Notes: a model not told the origin generated them from the sequence alone. 64,000 nt of DNA from Trachythela sp. YZ-2020 (GCA_016169945.1 JADLSH010000190.1:4278001-4342000); one strand, 5' to 3'. Positions 34,318-46,099 are shown, counted from the stretch's first letter. Numbers and translations are program-made.

Positions 34318-36540
34318 ATGTTCTGATTTTGTTGTATTAACTTAAAATTGATAAATAGCCTTGTTTAGTTTGCGAATCTTAAATCTGCTGCATGTATAAT
34401 ATGTATCGTTAAAATGCCGTCTACTTTGTTAGTACGTATAGTCCGTATTTGAAGCTGCTCTTATTCAAACATTCTTACCATGCGGTAAAGGAAATCTTTC
34501 TGAAAGAGCACTTACTCGCGGGGCTTAATTGAGTAAAGATGAAATTTGGTGATAACTAGGTGGCCACGTATCTGTAGTTGTTACTTCACGAGAAAAAAGT
34601 TAACTTTGGGTTTGCTGTTGGGGGAAATTGGGAGATGTACTTCCGTCTTTGAGTGATGCAAGAATGAGATTTGTTGATACCAAGATACGTCCTACGGCTG
34701 CTGTAGTTTTAAACTGCGAGGAAATAATAAGGAATTAAGTAGTTTAGCTTTGTTTAGAGTTGTTTGTCCTTCTGATAGCAAGGTTAATAATATGCTGTAG
34801 TTATTGCGAGAAAATAGAAGAGAAATATGTAGGTTAGCTGTTTCCTGGTTTCTGTGGCTGCTTCTACAAAAGAAATCAGTGGCGAAATATCGTTTATAGC
34901 TCTCAGTTTGTTCTTAAGAATTGTACGTGAGCTAGGTACGGGTCGCCACTTACCGCTATTGTTACTTCGCGTGAACACAGTAAACATACCATTGTCGTAT
35001 ATTCGTGGGGATTTCTAAGTAAGTTTGAAATCGTCCTTACCTTTTAATATAATATACTTGATTATTGTGTTCCGATAAATAGTCCTTAGCACTTGAGGAT
35101 TGCTTAATTAAACCTTCGTTCTATGTGCAATATCGTCAGTCTAATGCAAGTACTTTCCTCCATGCTTCGTTCATTCTTTGCCTAATAACCAGACGTTTTC
35201 TTTCACTAATTAGCAGATATTTTTCCAAAGTTTGATAGTGCGTTGGACAAGATACGTTTGGAATGCAGTGCACAACACAAAGAACAATAAAACTATCGCC
35301 TAGACGTAAGTATATCAATTTGAATTCGAACTGGGATTTAATCTGTGTTACCTGGCGTCATTCTGGTCGCTCGCTCATTCCTCGAATGTTGGTGCATGGG
35401 TACCGGGGCCCGAGTTCTGGCTGTCCGGCTTGCTGCATATTTCAGACATATCACGGCATTTTGTTGTCAGTATAAAAACCCTTCAGCTTACTCGATTTTC
35501 ATCGCATGCAACTTCTTTGAAATAGAATTACCTTATTAAAATTCATCAGATGAAAGTCCATCTGTGATGCAAAAAGATATATTTTCAATATCGGGCAATA
35601 CGCAACCCAGCAAATAATCTGTTTTCTTCAATCTTAATGGTTGTAAAATATATCATTGGTTTGCATCTAATAGTTATATTTGAAGTGCTTCTGTTTTTTC
35701 TATCCAGCGATATAATTGTGTGTCTCATTACGTATGTACAGATTCTTGAAGATAAGAAAGTATTTGCTGGCTGCCTATTTTAAAACTCGGCTGGTGGAAG
35801 CAACACTTTACGAGATCGGATGAACTTTTCTCTCGAACAAATTCCTTGAAAAGCATAAAATCAATTATTTCTATGAGTTTGAAATTGCATTTGGCAGTAC
35901 CTATATATATAATTCCTGCATGCAGACGCTATTATAGCGAGTATAACACTTTTCCTATTCAACATTTCTTTGATATACTGGCGGTCTTCGTATCTAATAC
36001 TGTGCTCTGGAAATGTTGAGTAGTATTGGTGTTAGTTTGCGGAATTTTCACCGTTTATCTGAATATACAGTTTTCAATTTCTTTTTAGTTTGCATGCAGC
36101 TACCAATCTCAAGAAAGTTTAAGCAAACTTATCTTAGAAGAAATAACCTAAAATCTTTATCAAATTAATTGTTGGTCTGTGATTTCATGTTATTTGATTC
36201 GGGATTATTTCATGTATTTCCATATAACAAACGAAACATCTTTGTAAAATTAATGGTTTGCATAAATTATTTTCTTAAGCGATACTTGAAAACGCTCCAT
36301 CTTGGCACTGGCTAAACATAGAATCATATTTTAAGCAAAAATAGAGCAATTTCCTATTGCGAATTAAACAATAAATTGCCAGCAAAATGTACGTACGTTT
36401 TGCCAAGGTGCATGATTACGTTTTCAAGTAAGTTTGTTTAAACTTTCAGCAGAAACACTAAGTTAAAAAAATCATAGCTCACTACTTAGTTCTGTATTTG
36501 TAAAAAAATAACATTGAACTTCGACCAACATTCTAAAACC
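34318..36540. other. Non-coding DNA downstream of TPR-CHAT
   Basis: No convincing ORF, RNA gene or transposon recognised; short ORFs lack domain signatures. It probably includes the 3' untranslated region. Confidence 0.45.
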
Positions 36541-36542
36541 TA

Positions 36543-36866
36543 GTGGACCATGATATCAAAGAGTATGAACAAAAAATATGGCATAAGCAAAACGCCAACC
36601 TGGTGCTACTGTCTTGGATTGATGAAAGAACAACACGCGTATTATATTCGTATGTACCCGTAATGAAGAAAGACAAAAAAAGCATTCAACTGCTGATGCA
36701 CACTATACAAATGGATACCAAACCGTATAACCGTGACTTAATTTATCGTGCGAACATCTGGCAAGAAAATACGTCCTTATTATCTGCAAAATATAGACAC
36801 TTAACAGAAAAAGATCGGTCAGATATTCTTCACCGGAATACTATGAGAAACGCAATCTTGAAATGA
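36543..36866 (+). CDS. Hypothetical 107-codon ORF, locally duplicated
   Basis: Encodes a hydrophilic, basic 107-residue peptide (IKEYEQKIWHKQNANLVLLS near the start, EKDRSDILHRNTMRNAILK at the end) with no domain I know. The reading frame has a decayed second copy about 450 bp downstream (36,930-37,260) that includes its leader (AATATCATTGAATTTAACCG against AATAACATTGAACTTCGACC); there the frame is broken. It may be an exon of an unseen gene or a repeat remnant. Confidence 0.25.
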   Translation: MDHDIKEYEQKIWHKQNANLVLLSWIDERTTRVLYSYVPVMKKDKKSIQLLMHTIQMDTKPYNRDLIYRANIWQENTSLLSAKYRHLTEKDRSDILHRNTMRNAILK

Positions 36867-38594
36867 AATCAGGATGGATCTGAACTTGTGACGCAGAAAG
36901 CATCTCTTATTACTTATGATATTGCTCAGTACTTTGTCTTATATTTGTGAAAAATATCATTGAATTTAACCGACATCCTGCGACTTAGTGGAACATTCAT
37001 GGCATTATGAATATATAAACGAAACGTCAACCTCGTGCTCCTGTATTAGACCTGATGAAAGATAAACAAATGTTTTATTCGTATATTTCCCTGGCGTAAT
37101 AAAGAAATGAGAAACAATGAATGGATACTTGATATACTACAACACAAAAGCTGGAAGTCTGTAAAGCAACCAGGTCCTTATTATCGACAAAATGTTTACA
37201 CCTTTAATTCATTGTCCAACGGAACATAGATACTGTGGTCATGCCATGCTCGTAAACCAACGTGAAATCGAAATATATTGAACAGAATTAATGTGATTGT
37301 GCAAAATTCTCAATGTTCCAGACGAAGATTAAAGACTAAACGAGAATAACGTTTGTAATTATTGGAGAAATTTAAGAAACATGCCTCGAGCATCATGGGT
37401 CATTTCCTGATTTATAATTAACCAACAAAATGAATAGTTACTTTATGGAAAGCAAACACTATATAGTTTTACAACGGCGTAATACCTCTTGCTCCATGAC
37501 ACTAACTGGATCTGTACTGGTTTGAACTATCTTATCTGCTTCTTCGAAAGTTACGGACGAACATCGTAATAACAACAACACCGTGTAAGGATTCGAAGTG
37601 CAAACTGTTTTGGATTTGAAAGCTTTTCGTAGCATTTCCTGGATCAGATACAAGCAAGGTTTGTGCTGCGATTGTAGTGTTGTTGTGCACAGGAAAAGTT
37701 CTTAGAGACATAACATCGAAGAACTAGAAAATTTTGCAAGAAACTACGAAAAGAAGTGTGACTGTGTCCACAAAGAGGTTGAAGAATGTTGGTAAAAAGT
37801 AAATATATAAACTAAGAACATTACGTGAAACTTTCTTTTATAGAATTAAGCTTAAGTTTTCAAAGCATATAAATACTACATGATCTTTTAACTTCCTACA
37901 ATTTTATTGAAGTGTTCTCTGATATTGAATATTAAAAGAAAGAATGAGGGGTGTTAGAAGTGACAAGAGTTCTTCACTTTCACATATATTTTGCAGGAAC
38001 AAAATTTTGATATTATTTTTATTAAATAATCGTTGCCATCATCAAGGGTAAATTTTCTGTATCAGTATCACTGCCTCATCAAAACTTGAGTTTCTAAAAG
38101 TGAAACCTCCATTCGTCTCACACTCTGACGCCTCTCAAATAATTTTATCTTCTTATATCTTATAATGTAGCATAGTGCTAGAAATGACATGGCAGCAAGA
38201 AATAAATGGTAAAATTTTAGATAATTATTATAAATTATTATAACCTGCAAGCTAATAAATATATTAGCGCAAAACCGGGACCCTTTGAAGATCAAATCTT
38301 AGGGTCTTATATTAGTAGAGTTAGAATTAAACGTAAATTATAAACATCAAATCTAAAATGGACAAAAAAGTTTGTTTAGTCAGTATATATAACTAATATT
38401 GCATTCTATATTGTTTGTAGCAGTAACGCATTCTTTAATTCTGTTTTCGTGTATATTTGAATTCATTACAATATATTGTTTTAAGAATCAAAAAGTCTGC
38501 TATTGATAATTTTGTTTTGATAAGATTTTTTTAGTTTCTTTACATATTGTACCCTGCTTGAACAAAATTATATCAATTTACGGAAAAATAATTA

Positions 38595-38733
38595 AGCTCC
38601 CCCTCTCAAATAAGCCCCCACCCCTTTCTCAAATAAGCCCCCTCAACCTCTCTCTCAAATAAGCCCCCCGCTTCAAAGGTGCCTGAAAAAAAATAAGCCC
38701 CCCCCGGTGGGGCTTAGGGCGATTACGGTATAT
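38595..38733. repeat. AATAAGCCCCC / GATTACGGTAT dispersed repeat
   Basis: Four AATAAGCCCC units followed by GGCGATTACGGTATAT. The same end motif occurs in opposite orientations at 53,729 and 56,807, so this is a dispersed family. Confidence 0.6.
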
Positions 38734-39453
38734 GTTCTGTAGACCACTGATACACTGTCTATATATAGTGCTTCTATTGAGCATAACTATACTGGTAATG
38801 AGTTGAAGTTAACTCACTCTCATCGGTGAATTCATATTAAATCACCGAGGAATTGAACATGACAGTCCTTTGACCTGAATTTATTAACTTTGTCAAACAA
38901 CAGTCAATTGAGGGCCACTGTATAGACAGGGTATCAGTGCTCTACGGCAGTCGGCTCTTTTTGCCATTAAGAACACATGACCATGCTCAAACGCTTACAT
39001 ATAATATACGTTGATTTTATAAGGCTTTAGTAAAGACTTACTCTCTTTGAAATATTTTATTTTCAATGTTTGTATGTGCGCAGAAAATTTGTTTAGCGAT
39101 CGAATTATTTTACAATTTGAAGTGAATTTTTATTCGAGTTAAAATTTCTCTCATTGATAATTTTCGCATTTATAATATTCGAATTGCAATTGTATCATCC
39201 TTCCAAAACGTTTCTAAAGTTAGGCTATACGTCCACGCTAATCCGTTTTCGAATCCCTCCGTTTTGCATATTTCGAAAATGCATAAAAATATCTGCATCC
39301 ACACCAACGGTTTCGGATCGATTTCGACCGTCTATTTCCGGGCTTTATTTATTCATTTCGTCGTTAATAATGGAAAAAATCTTACAGGGAAACCAGGAAA
39401 ATGTCTACAGAGACAGAGGCAAATCCATATACGTATTGTTCGTCGAGATTGAA

Positions 39454-39834
39454 TTGATGAGAGTTGGCAAGCGAGAGTTTGCATGAGAGTTGATAAAACT
39501 CTTAAACTCTATCAACTCTCATGCCCTGGTGAAACGCTGAGAACAAAAGTTGCATGAGAGTGGACTGGATATAACCACGCGTACCGCGGTCAAACCTCCT
39601 GCCCGCATTTTCTCGCGCTCTTTATAAATCCCAAATAAAAAACCCCTTTGAGAGATAGACTTGGAGCAAGTCTACCGTCAAACGAGCAAAAACTCTCATT
39701 AACTCTCGTCAAAATTTGAACCGGCTCAAAGTTGATGAGAGTTGACGAGAGTGCATGAGAGTTGGTAGTCAAACGCGACCGAGAGTTGCAACTCTCATTG
39801 ACTCTCATCAACTCTCATTCTCGTTTGACCGGGA
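39454..39834. mobile_element. MITE-like gagagtt repeat, copy 2
   Basis: Same family as 1,524-1,808, with GTGGACTGGATATAACCACG, CGGTCAAAC and a closing CTCGTTTGACCGGGAC. No coding capacity. Confidence 0.6.
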
Positions 39835-40271
39835 CTTTAGCATAATTAAGAAGCATCTTTCCTGCTTAGTTTTTAATGTAAAGCGAAGAAAATCGAATAA
39901 CATTGGAGTACGCACTCTCCTGACATGCCGGTCAAAACAAAACTATATTAATCCGTTATTGATCCCAGCCTTCCAGGGAAAACCCTAGCCCACGTCATAG
40001 ACACTATCTTTAAACCAATCTTTAAACCAATCTTTTAAGCCAGGTGGCCTAAAAGTTTGTTGTCATGTTTAAGCCCTGACGATTAGTATTTTTAAGCAAT
40101 ATTAGCAAACAGAGACATGCTTATACCTGGTTCAACACCTTAATTTTGATCGGTTCTAAAACAATTTTTCTCATAACAATGATCTTTTTCCCGCTTGTTA
40201 CCATTCTAAATTTTCCTTAGACTTGCAGGAAAACAGTTAAAAAAATAAAACTGTGATCACAGGGTACGTAC

Positions 40272-40574
40272 CAGCTTCGTATGTCCTCCGATAAGAAATG
40301 GTTGGTGGTCCAAAACCGACGACCGTGGCAGCTTTAATTGCAAATTTAACCATGCGATGTGGCTTGATCCCACTGACCTCGAACCACATGTTGTCAGTGA
40401 TCGTTTCATTAACACATGGATCTTTATCCGCCCCTAGTTTATAACATACACTGTACCGCCGTATGATGCCATTCCTGTGTTCTTCTGGAGGCAGAGACCA
40501 TGTTATGAGGAGGGAAGAAGTATTCCTTTTAGGAGGACATATTTTAATTATTCTTACTGGACCACTGGATGGTT
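40272..40574 (-). CDS. FN3-domain exon
   Basis: A 101-codon exon, absent from simple ATG-based ORF lists because it has no internal start that spans it. It opens after TTTCTTAACAG with EPSSGPVRI, then LLITWSLPPEEHRNGIIRRY, the cysteine pair CYKLGADKDPC, the strand SGIKPHRMVKFAIKAAT and the VGFGPPT turn, ending at GAAGCTG before donor GTACGTACC. Phase is 1-1. It is most like the 2,402 and 1,177 FN3 exons, supporting one gene that spans the long repeat-filled gap. It probably lies in the ectodomain. Confidence 0.85.
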
Positions 40575-40977
40575 CTGTTAAGAAATAGGATACAAAATAA
40601 GAGCCAATCTTGTTCTAAGGGCCTGTTCGGGAAAACAAGGACTGGATATTGCATCTGCTATGCATAAATGAAGCCAATAGGCAATGGCGGCCATATTGGT
40701 GTGACCACCACAAATCTACTGTGGTGCTGGGGACATGTTTAAAGAGCTTCTATAAGTTTCTAATTATTGGTGGGAAAGGAAAAATATTATCTAGTTAAGA
40801 ATTTATCATCAGTGGCCTCTCGTTCGTCCTAAATTTGCCGGTGAATAATGCACCAATATGGCCGCCATATCACATATGTTTCATTATGTGGTGTTTAAAA
40901 CGTTCTAAAACTCATTAGTAGAGATGTTGGAACCTATATTTCTCAAAGTACATAGGAGAAGATATTTCAGGGCCTTT

Positions 40978-41345
40978 TTTAACTAATGTACTGGAGGGGC
41001 AAAAGCCCCCCCAGCCCCCATGTTCGCCCCCCCAGTAAGCTATTTTTGCCCCCCCAGTGAAGGTCCCTTTTGTCCAAAGTATAAGCCAAAAAGGGGAAAA
41101 AACTGAGTTTAGAGGAAGGTTATTGTATTCTCACAACAAAACCTGGCTCCGTTTAGATGGGATATATCAAAAATTGTCTTTGAAAATGCAGGAAATCAAG
41201 CCACAGAGACTTAAGAATACAAAAATTTTCGGGGGGAGGACCCCCAGACCCCCCGTTGCCTTCCTACACCTGTAATACACCACCTACTTCTTACGTCCCC
41301 TTTCGATGATGCCCCCCCACTGACGATTTCTTAAAAAAGGCCCTG
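40978..41345. mobile_element. hAT-like MITE (368 bp) with 8 bp TSD
   Basis: Ends CAGGGCCTTTTTTA and AAAAAAGGCCCTG form the TIR. The flanks are both AGATATTT (40,970-40,977 and 41,346-41,353), the 8 bp duplication expected for hAT elements. The interior has G- and C-homopolymers. An inverted relative is at 42,380-42,758. Confidence 0.85.
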
Positions 41346-41388
41346 AGATATTTGCTTCACAGTATAACTAATTTAAACAGCTAACGAT

Positions 41389-41898
41389 TTGACTAATCAA
41401 GAATTTGACAGGTTTAAAAATCTGATCTCATTAAAAATATTCTGGCTTCATTCTGGCCTTGAAAAAAAAACTTTCAAAAAAACTTTCAAAAACTTTCTTA
41501 AACGCAGATATTTAGAACTTCTACACTCAGTATATGATGTTGAACTATCATGTACTTGGTCCTTGGTGCGTGACTGTCCTTGTCACAGAGAATAGCAAAG
41601 ATAAATGTGTTTTAATAGTCTATCTTTAAGCGTTTGTGTGTAACCTGTCTGTGTGTATTTTGTGTGTGAGCGTGCGTATGTTTACTATATGTATATATAA
41701 TTGTACATATAATAATATAATTGGACGGCAGGTGCCTTGCATGGGAACCTTTTGAAGAGTCCCGTTCGTACCTTGCCTTTTTGGATCCAACTTTAAAATG
41801 TCTGCGTTGAACTATGTAAATATTCGCCTTTTTTTTTTGGCATGTTTTGTATATAGATTGATCCAAATAAATTTGTTAAAAAAAAAAAAAAAAAAAGA
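41389..41898 (+). pseudogene. Candidate retroposed 3' end with poly(A)
   Basis: A short ORF (FLKRRYLELLHSVYDVELSC) loosely resembles the C-terminus of a LINE ORF2. An unrelated tail of about 270 bp follows, with an AATAAA signal at about 41,866 and an 18-base A-run at 41,879-41,896. The layout signal, short gap and A-tract is what reverse-transcribed inserts leave. The source is not identified. Confidence 0.4.
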
Positions 41899-42354
41899 AT
41901 TGAATAAGATGCTCTATCCAGTTCCAGTTTTCAGATCAGTGGCCTGTTCATATGACCTCGCTTACCGAGACGTCTCGCCTAGCGGGATGAAGATTTCCGT
42001 GCGTTCATAATTTATGGAGTTTTTCATCCATCTTGCCGGGATGAAATTACAATGTGTTCTATAATTAGCGCTTGCAAAATGTTGTACATTCCATGCACAC
42101 AACACAAATATTTGAACGATTTTGTTGTTTTTTTCTTCGGTTTTGCAATAAGCAGCATTGGTTTTGATGCTTGAATGTAAAACAAACCATAAAACTAGGT
42201 AAAAATCGTCAAAGTATAAGCGGCAAAATCGCCCGAAAATTCGTTTCTCGATTTCATCCCGGTAAGCGGGCTGGCGTGTTAATATGGAAAATTTTTCATC
42301 ACGCCAACCTATGCATGGTCTCGGCTCAGAGAGGCCGGACCTCGCGGGCCAAAC

Positions 42355-42965
42355 GGGACTCTCATCAACTCTCATGCACCAGGGCCTTTTTTAAGAAATC
42401 GTTAGTGGGGGGGGGGCCATCATCGAAAGGAGACGTAACAAGTAGGTGGTGTATTACAGGTGTGGGAAGGTGAAGGGCGTCTGGGGTCCTCCCCCAGAAG
42501 ATTTTTGTATTCTTGAGTCTTTGTGGCTTGATTTCCTGCATTTTCAGAGACAATTTTTTATATATCCCATCTAAACGGAGCCAGGTTTTGTTGTGAGAAT
42601 ACCATAACTTTCCTCTAAACTCAGTTTTTTCCTCTTTTTTGCTTATACTTTGGACAAAAGAGACCTTCACTGGGGGGGGGCAAAATATCTTACTGGGGGG
42701 GGACATCGTGGCTGGGGGGGCTTTGGCCCCTCCAGTACATTAGTTGAAAAAGGCCCTGTTGCTGGTTCAAATTTTGATGAGAGTTGCAACTATCGCTCGC
42801 GTTTGACCGCGAACTCTCATTGACTCTCATCAAATTTCAGCTGGTTCAAAGTTTCATGAGAGTGGATGAGAATTTTTGCACGTTTTAGTTGACTGGTACG
42901 TGCGGAAATATCCACTCAACTCTCATGCAACACTTGTTCTCGTTTGACCTGGACATAAGAGTTGA
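42355..42965. mobile_element. gagagtt-type MITE, copy 3, split by another MITE
   Basis: GACTCTCATCAACTCTCATG at the left and TGATGAGAGTTGCAACTATC at the right belong to one gagagtt-family repeat, interrupted by the hAT-like element at 42,380-42,758. The right part runs to CTCGTTTGACCTGGAC. Confidence 0.6.
42380..42758. mobile_element. hAT-like MITE, inverted relative of 40,978
   Basis: CAGGGCCTTTTTTAAG at the left and AAAAAGGCCCTG at the right. The interior is the reverse complement of the 40,978 element with moderate divergence. No matching 8 bp flanks were found, so the target duplication has decayed or the ends were rearranged. Confidence 0.75.
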
Positions 42966-43015
42966 TGAAGACTGTTCATCTTTAGACGCAAACGACGGTA
43001 TTACATTCCCGTACC

Positions 43016-43507
43016 CAGGGACGTAGCGAGCGGGGGGGGTGTGGGGGGTGTAACACCCCCCCAACCGTAAAAGGTAAAAAGAATCAGGTAAAATTCGAGA
43101 TAAAATATTGACATTTTCAGGTAAAATTGGGGGATAAAGTCGTTATATTTTGTAAAGTGATAACTAAAATTGAATGTTAAATTACTTGAAAGAACCTCAT
43201 CTCTTTAAAAACCTCCACATAACTAAAAATTTTCTGCAAAATACAGTCAATTTGGACGCAATTCGTTTGCAAAATCGCTTCAGAAAACGCCGGAAATGCA
43301 GTCCTGGAGCCTCAAAATTATAAAAATCTTCTGGGGGAGGACCCCCAGACCCCCCTCTCTTTTACACAACTCAGTATTACAATGATAATCACTCATAAAA
43401 AGGTCTGTTATAATCATTATACTTCAGGAAAATTTTAACATTGAAGTTCAAATTTCAGGTAAAATTATTTGACACCCCCCGACTCCAGATGCTTCGCTAC
43501 GTCCCTG
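43016..43507. mobile_element. hAT-like MITE (492 bp) abutting a splice donor
   Basis: TIRs CAGGGACGTAGCGAG and CTTCGCTACGTCCCTG, flanked by perfect 8 bp direct repeats CCCGTACC (43,008-43,015 and 43,508-43,515). The right-hand duplication contains the GT donor of the FN3 exon at 43,515-43,820, so insertion was seven bases inside the intron. Non-coding, G/C-tract rich. Confidence 0.88.
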
Positions 43508-43514
43508 CCCGTAC

Positions 43515-43820
43515 CTGCTTCATGCGTTGTGGCCATGAGTACATTTGAGTAAGGTCCATATCCCAGAGCCACAACCCCCCGTATTTGTACTCTGTATTCT
43601 TGATAAGGATGCAAACCACTGATCACAGCCTGCGAGAGATTACTGCCCGCAGATATCAGGGAGCAGCTCACGTTTGTGGGAACACTTGATTTTTGGTAAC
43701 AAATTTGATAGTAAGAGATATCGCCTGTGTAGTTATCTGTGCCCGGAGCTGTCCAGTTAAGATCTAACGATCGAGCGCTTGTAGCAACAACGTTGGTTAA
43801 ATTTGGTGCATTTTTGAGTT
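43515..43820 (-). CDS. FN3-domain exon
   Basis: A 102-codon exon beginning after TTTGTGTTTATAG with ELKNAPNLTNV. FN3 features are LDLNWTAPGTDNYTGDISYY, the cysteine pair CYQKSSVPTNVSC, then SGLHPYQEYRVQIRGV and the ALGYGPYS turn. It ends at GAAGCAG before donor GTACGGG. Phase is 1-1, and it joins in frame to the ILEI exon at 44,453. Sequons NVS, NLT, NYT and NLS suggest a glycosylated ectodomain. The donor lies within a transposon target duplication. Confidence 0.87.
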
Positions 43821-43865
43821 CTATAAACACAAAAAGAATATTAAACGATCTACCACTGTTACACA

Positions 43866-44192
43866 CGTAAAAACGCACAAGTTGTAACAAACCTGCAGCA
43901 GACTTGTACCAATGCTGTTTCAACAACTTGTTATCAGAATGTGTTCGCACTGCTTGTTCTCAGCTTGTTGACAAGTCGTCATCGGCTTTGTTGACAACTT
44001 GCTACAAGGTTGTTGACTTAACAGACTTATTACAAGCTGTTCCAACAACTTGTTATCGTCCTGCAATTCAACACGTCAATAACAAGTTGTGAGTGACAAC
44101 CTTGTAGCAATTTGATAAAATGACAACATTGTTACAACTTGTTGACAAGCTTGCAACACATCTTGTTGACAAGTTGTGAGATTTTTACGTTT
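43866..44192. mobile_element. Foldback repeat rich in AACAAGTTGT
   Basis: Starts CGTAAAAACGCACAAGTTGT and ends TTGTTGACAAGTTGTGAGAT followed by TTTTACG. The two ends are imperfect inverted repeats, and the interior is a mosaic of ACAAGTTG and CAACTTGT words. No ORF. Confidence 0.65.
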
Positions 44193-44452
44193 GTAGTTTG
44201 TATATCATTTTGCCCCATTCGCATGTGAGAAGAGTGCTTCCAATTCGACTCCAATGTCCTGCTGCACTCTGCTGCACTGCAGTAAATATCGAAGTATAAA
44301 TAAAGCTAAAGAAACCGTTAGATAATGTTAAATTGTCTTTGCTTTCTTTAATGCCTGAGTCATGCACCAGATATAATCCTACATATCTATAAAAAATAAA
44401 ATGCCCGCGGCCGGAAGAGGTTTACGGCAGTGCAAATAAATATACAACTCAC

Positions 44453-44764
44453 CTTTAGGCAGTAATATACGAGTCTTTATCACCGCCGGTCCCATCTCAC
44501 CATTAGACGTGAGTGACGTCACCCAAGGCATGGTTCCAAAGCCATAGAGACATATCATACTCCAGGATTCTCGGCTGGTGTAACTCGATAGAGCATTAGG
44601 ACAGACAGATAAGAGAGAGCTTGCCGCGTAGTAGTCATGCGTTTGGTAGTACACCACCATTAAAATGATGGACGGTTTCGGAATGGTTGATAAGAACTGT
44701 GTCATCTGTGTGCTCGCGCTAGAATTGTGATGGGTGTTGAATGAGCCTTGCATCACTTGGGAGC
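44453..44764 (-). CDS. ILEI/FAM3-like domain, second half (copy 2)
   Basis: A 104-codon exon encoding the main part of an ILEI (FAM3/PANDER-like) domain: GSFNTHHNSSASTQMTQFLS, then IPKPSIILMVVYYQT, the LSSYTSRESWSMICLYGFG segment and MGPAVIKTRI. The first half is the exon at 45,641-45,796; both are phase 1-1 and read through in frame. In vertebrates this fold makes small secreted proteins, and in invertebrates it is found inside larger ectodomains. It ends at CTAAAG before donor GTGAGT. The usual FDTH motif is FNTH here. Confidence 0.8.
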
Positions 44765-45640
44765 CTATTTTCAATATAAAGAAAGTGATTTAGTATTAGC
44801 ATAGTGGCAAACACTTCGCGAAATATTGGGTTCGAATTCAGGTTGCCAACATTTCCCGATCCTTTTGTTGTGGCAAATGCCTTGGGCAGTCCTCAAAGCC
44901 TTTTTGCTCAAATCACCATGCTATTGATGCTAATTTGGTTAATTAAGGGATATCAAGCTTTTGTGTTTGAAATCCATTCCTCGTTATAGCTTGCGATCCA
45001 TTCGGTAAATGATCACGTAATCAACTCAAACTAAACTAGGAGTTACTGTCGCAAGGAAAGTGCTGTCTCAAACTCGACGTACTCAATATATCGATTTGGG
45101 AAGACATTGGGCTTATACAGGGAGTATCAAATGATACCATTTTTGTACCATTGCAATAAAATATGGCCAAATACGATGCGATTAAGAATTTCTCACCATT
45201 GGGGGTTGAGTGCAAAACTAGTGTCTGCCTATTGAAATTATTGTCATTTCGGATTCAAATTTAAAATTTAAAAATAATTTGAATAAGATGGCGTAACCCA
45301 TGGGCTATTTATCAAGTATTGGTAATTTGAAAGAAGGTTTAAATCGCGATTTAACAACGAAATTTGGTGGTTGAAACATTTTACGAAACGGGAAGTTTGC
45401 CGACTAGATATGGAAAGGCTATGTTTTACCAAAAAGTGCGTCTTTTTAGGCCACCCCTCTCCAAGTACGGCTGAGCTCCTAGTACCAGTGAAAATAGTTT
45501 ATGACCGATCTATCAGAGAGCGAAATAATTTTGGGTCCAGATAATATACTTGGCAAATGGCTGTAATATTAATAGGGGGCCCCACTCCCAAAGGTATAAT
45601 TTTTTTTCCGGCAGAACTATGTCATTTTATTTGGAGATAC
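44765..45640. other. Intron between the two halves of ILEI copy 2
   Basis: No gene or repeat recognised beyond AT-rich sequence. Confidence 0.55.
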
Positions 45641-45796
45641 CTGTTTTGGGTTCAAGCACAATAAAATGCAGTCCATGTTGATCAAAGGTATGCTGCTGTC
45701 CTTGGATTGTGATACTGGAGTAAGATTTAGCATCAGGACGGTATAAGACATCTTCCTGGATACGAGATACTAGTTCAACATGGATCATGTGGCTAT
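45641..45796 (-). CDS. ILEI/FAM3-like domain, first half (copy 2)
   Basis: A 52-codon exon after TATTTTCGCAG reading DSHMIHVELVSRI and then YSSITIQGQQHTF and HGLHFIVLEPKTG. The last motif matches the GxxxVVLDPxTG strand that opens ILEI domains. Donor GTATCT follows, phase 1-1. Its acceptor is only about 20 bp from the 3' tail of the LINE at 45,815-48,600, so the LINE now supplies the branch-point region. Confidence 0.78.
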
Positions 45797-46099
45797 CTGC
45801 GAAAATACGAAATAAATACTGAATGAATGAATGAATGAATGATTTATTTGGTTTACCACAATACAAATAGGTAATAGTTAACTAATATATAAGTAAATAT
45901 ATAATAATAAAATGTTTTTAGAAAGGTATATAAGTTAGCAGAAGAAACAATAATTTTGAACAAAAAGTGGTGAGGAAGCCCAAATAGAAACCAAGAGGCT
46001 TATTGGAATTTGGGCTACCTCATGTTATACTGATATTAAATACAAATTTTACAAAAAAAGCATCACGTGACGTATTTGAAATAAATACATTAATTGAAA

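Larger units (their letters stand above)
37261..40271. other. Non-coding DNA with repeats
   Basis: No supported gene. Contains AATAAGCCCCC low-complexity units ending in GATTACGGTAT at 38,595-38,733 and a gagagtt-type MITE at 39,454-39,834. By position it would be intron if the left and right FN3 blocks are one gene. Confidence 0.45.

Noticed and set aside
39154..39486. 110-codon plus-strand ORF
   Set aside because: It runs into the gagagtt MITE, lacks domain motifs and shows no splice or start context.
41612..41866. 84-codon minus-strand ORF
   Set aside because: It consists of TG-rich simple repeat and the antisense of a retroposed 3' end.
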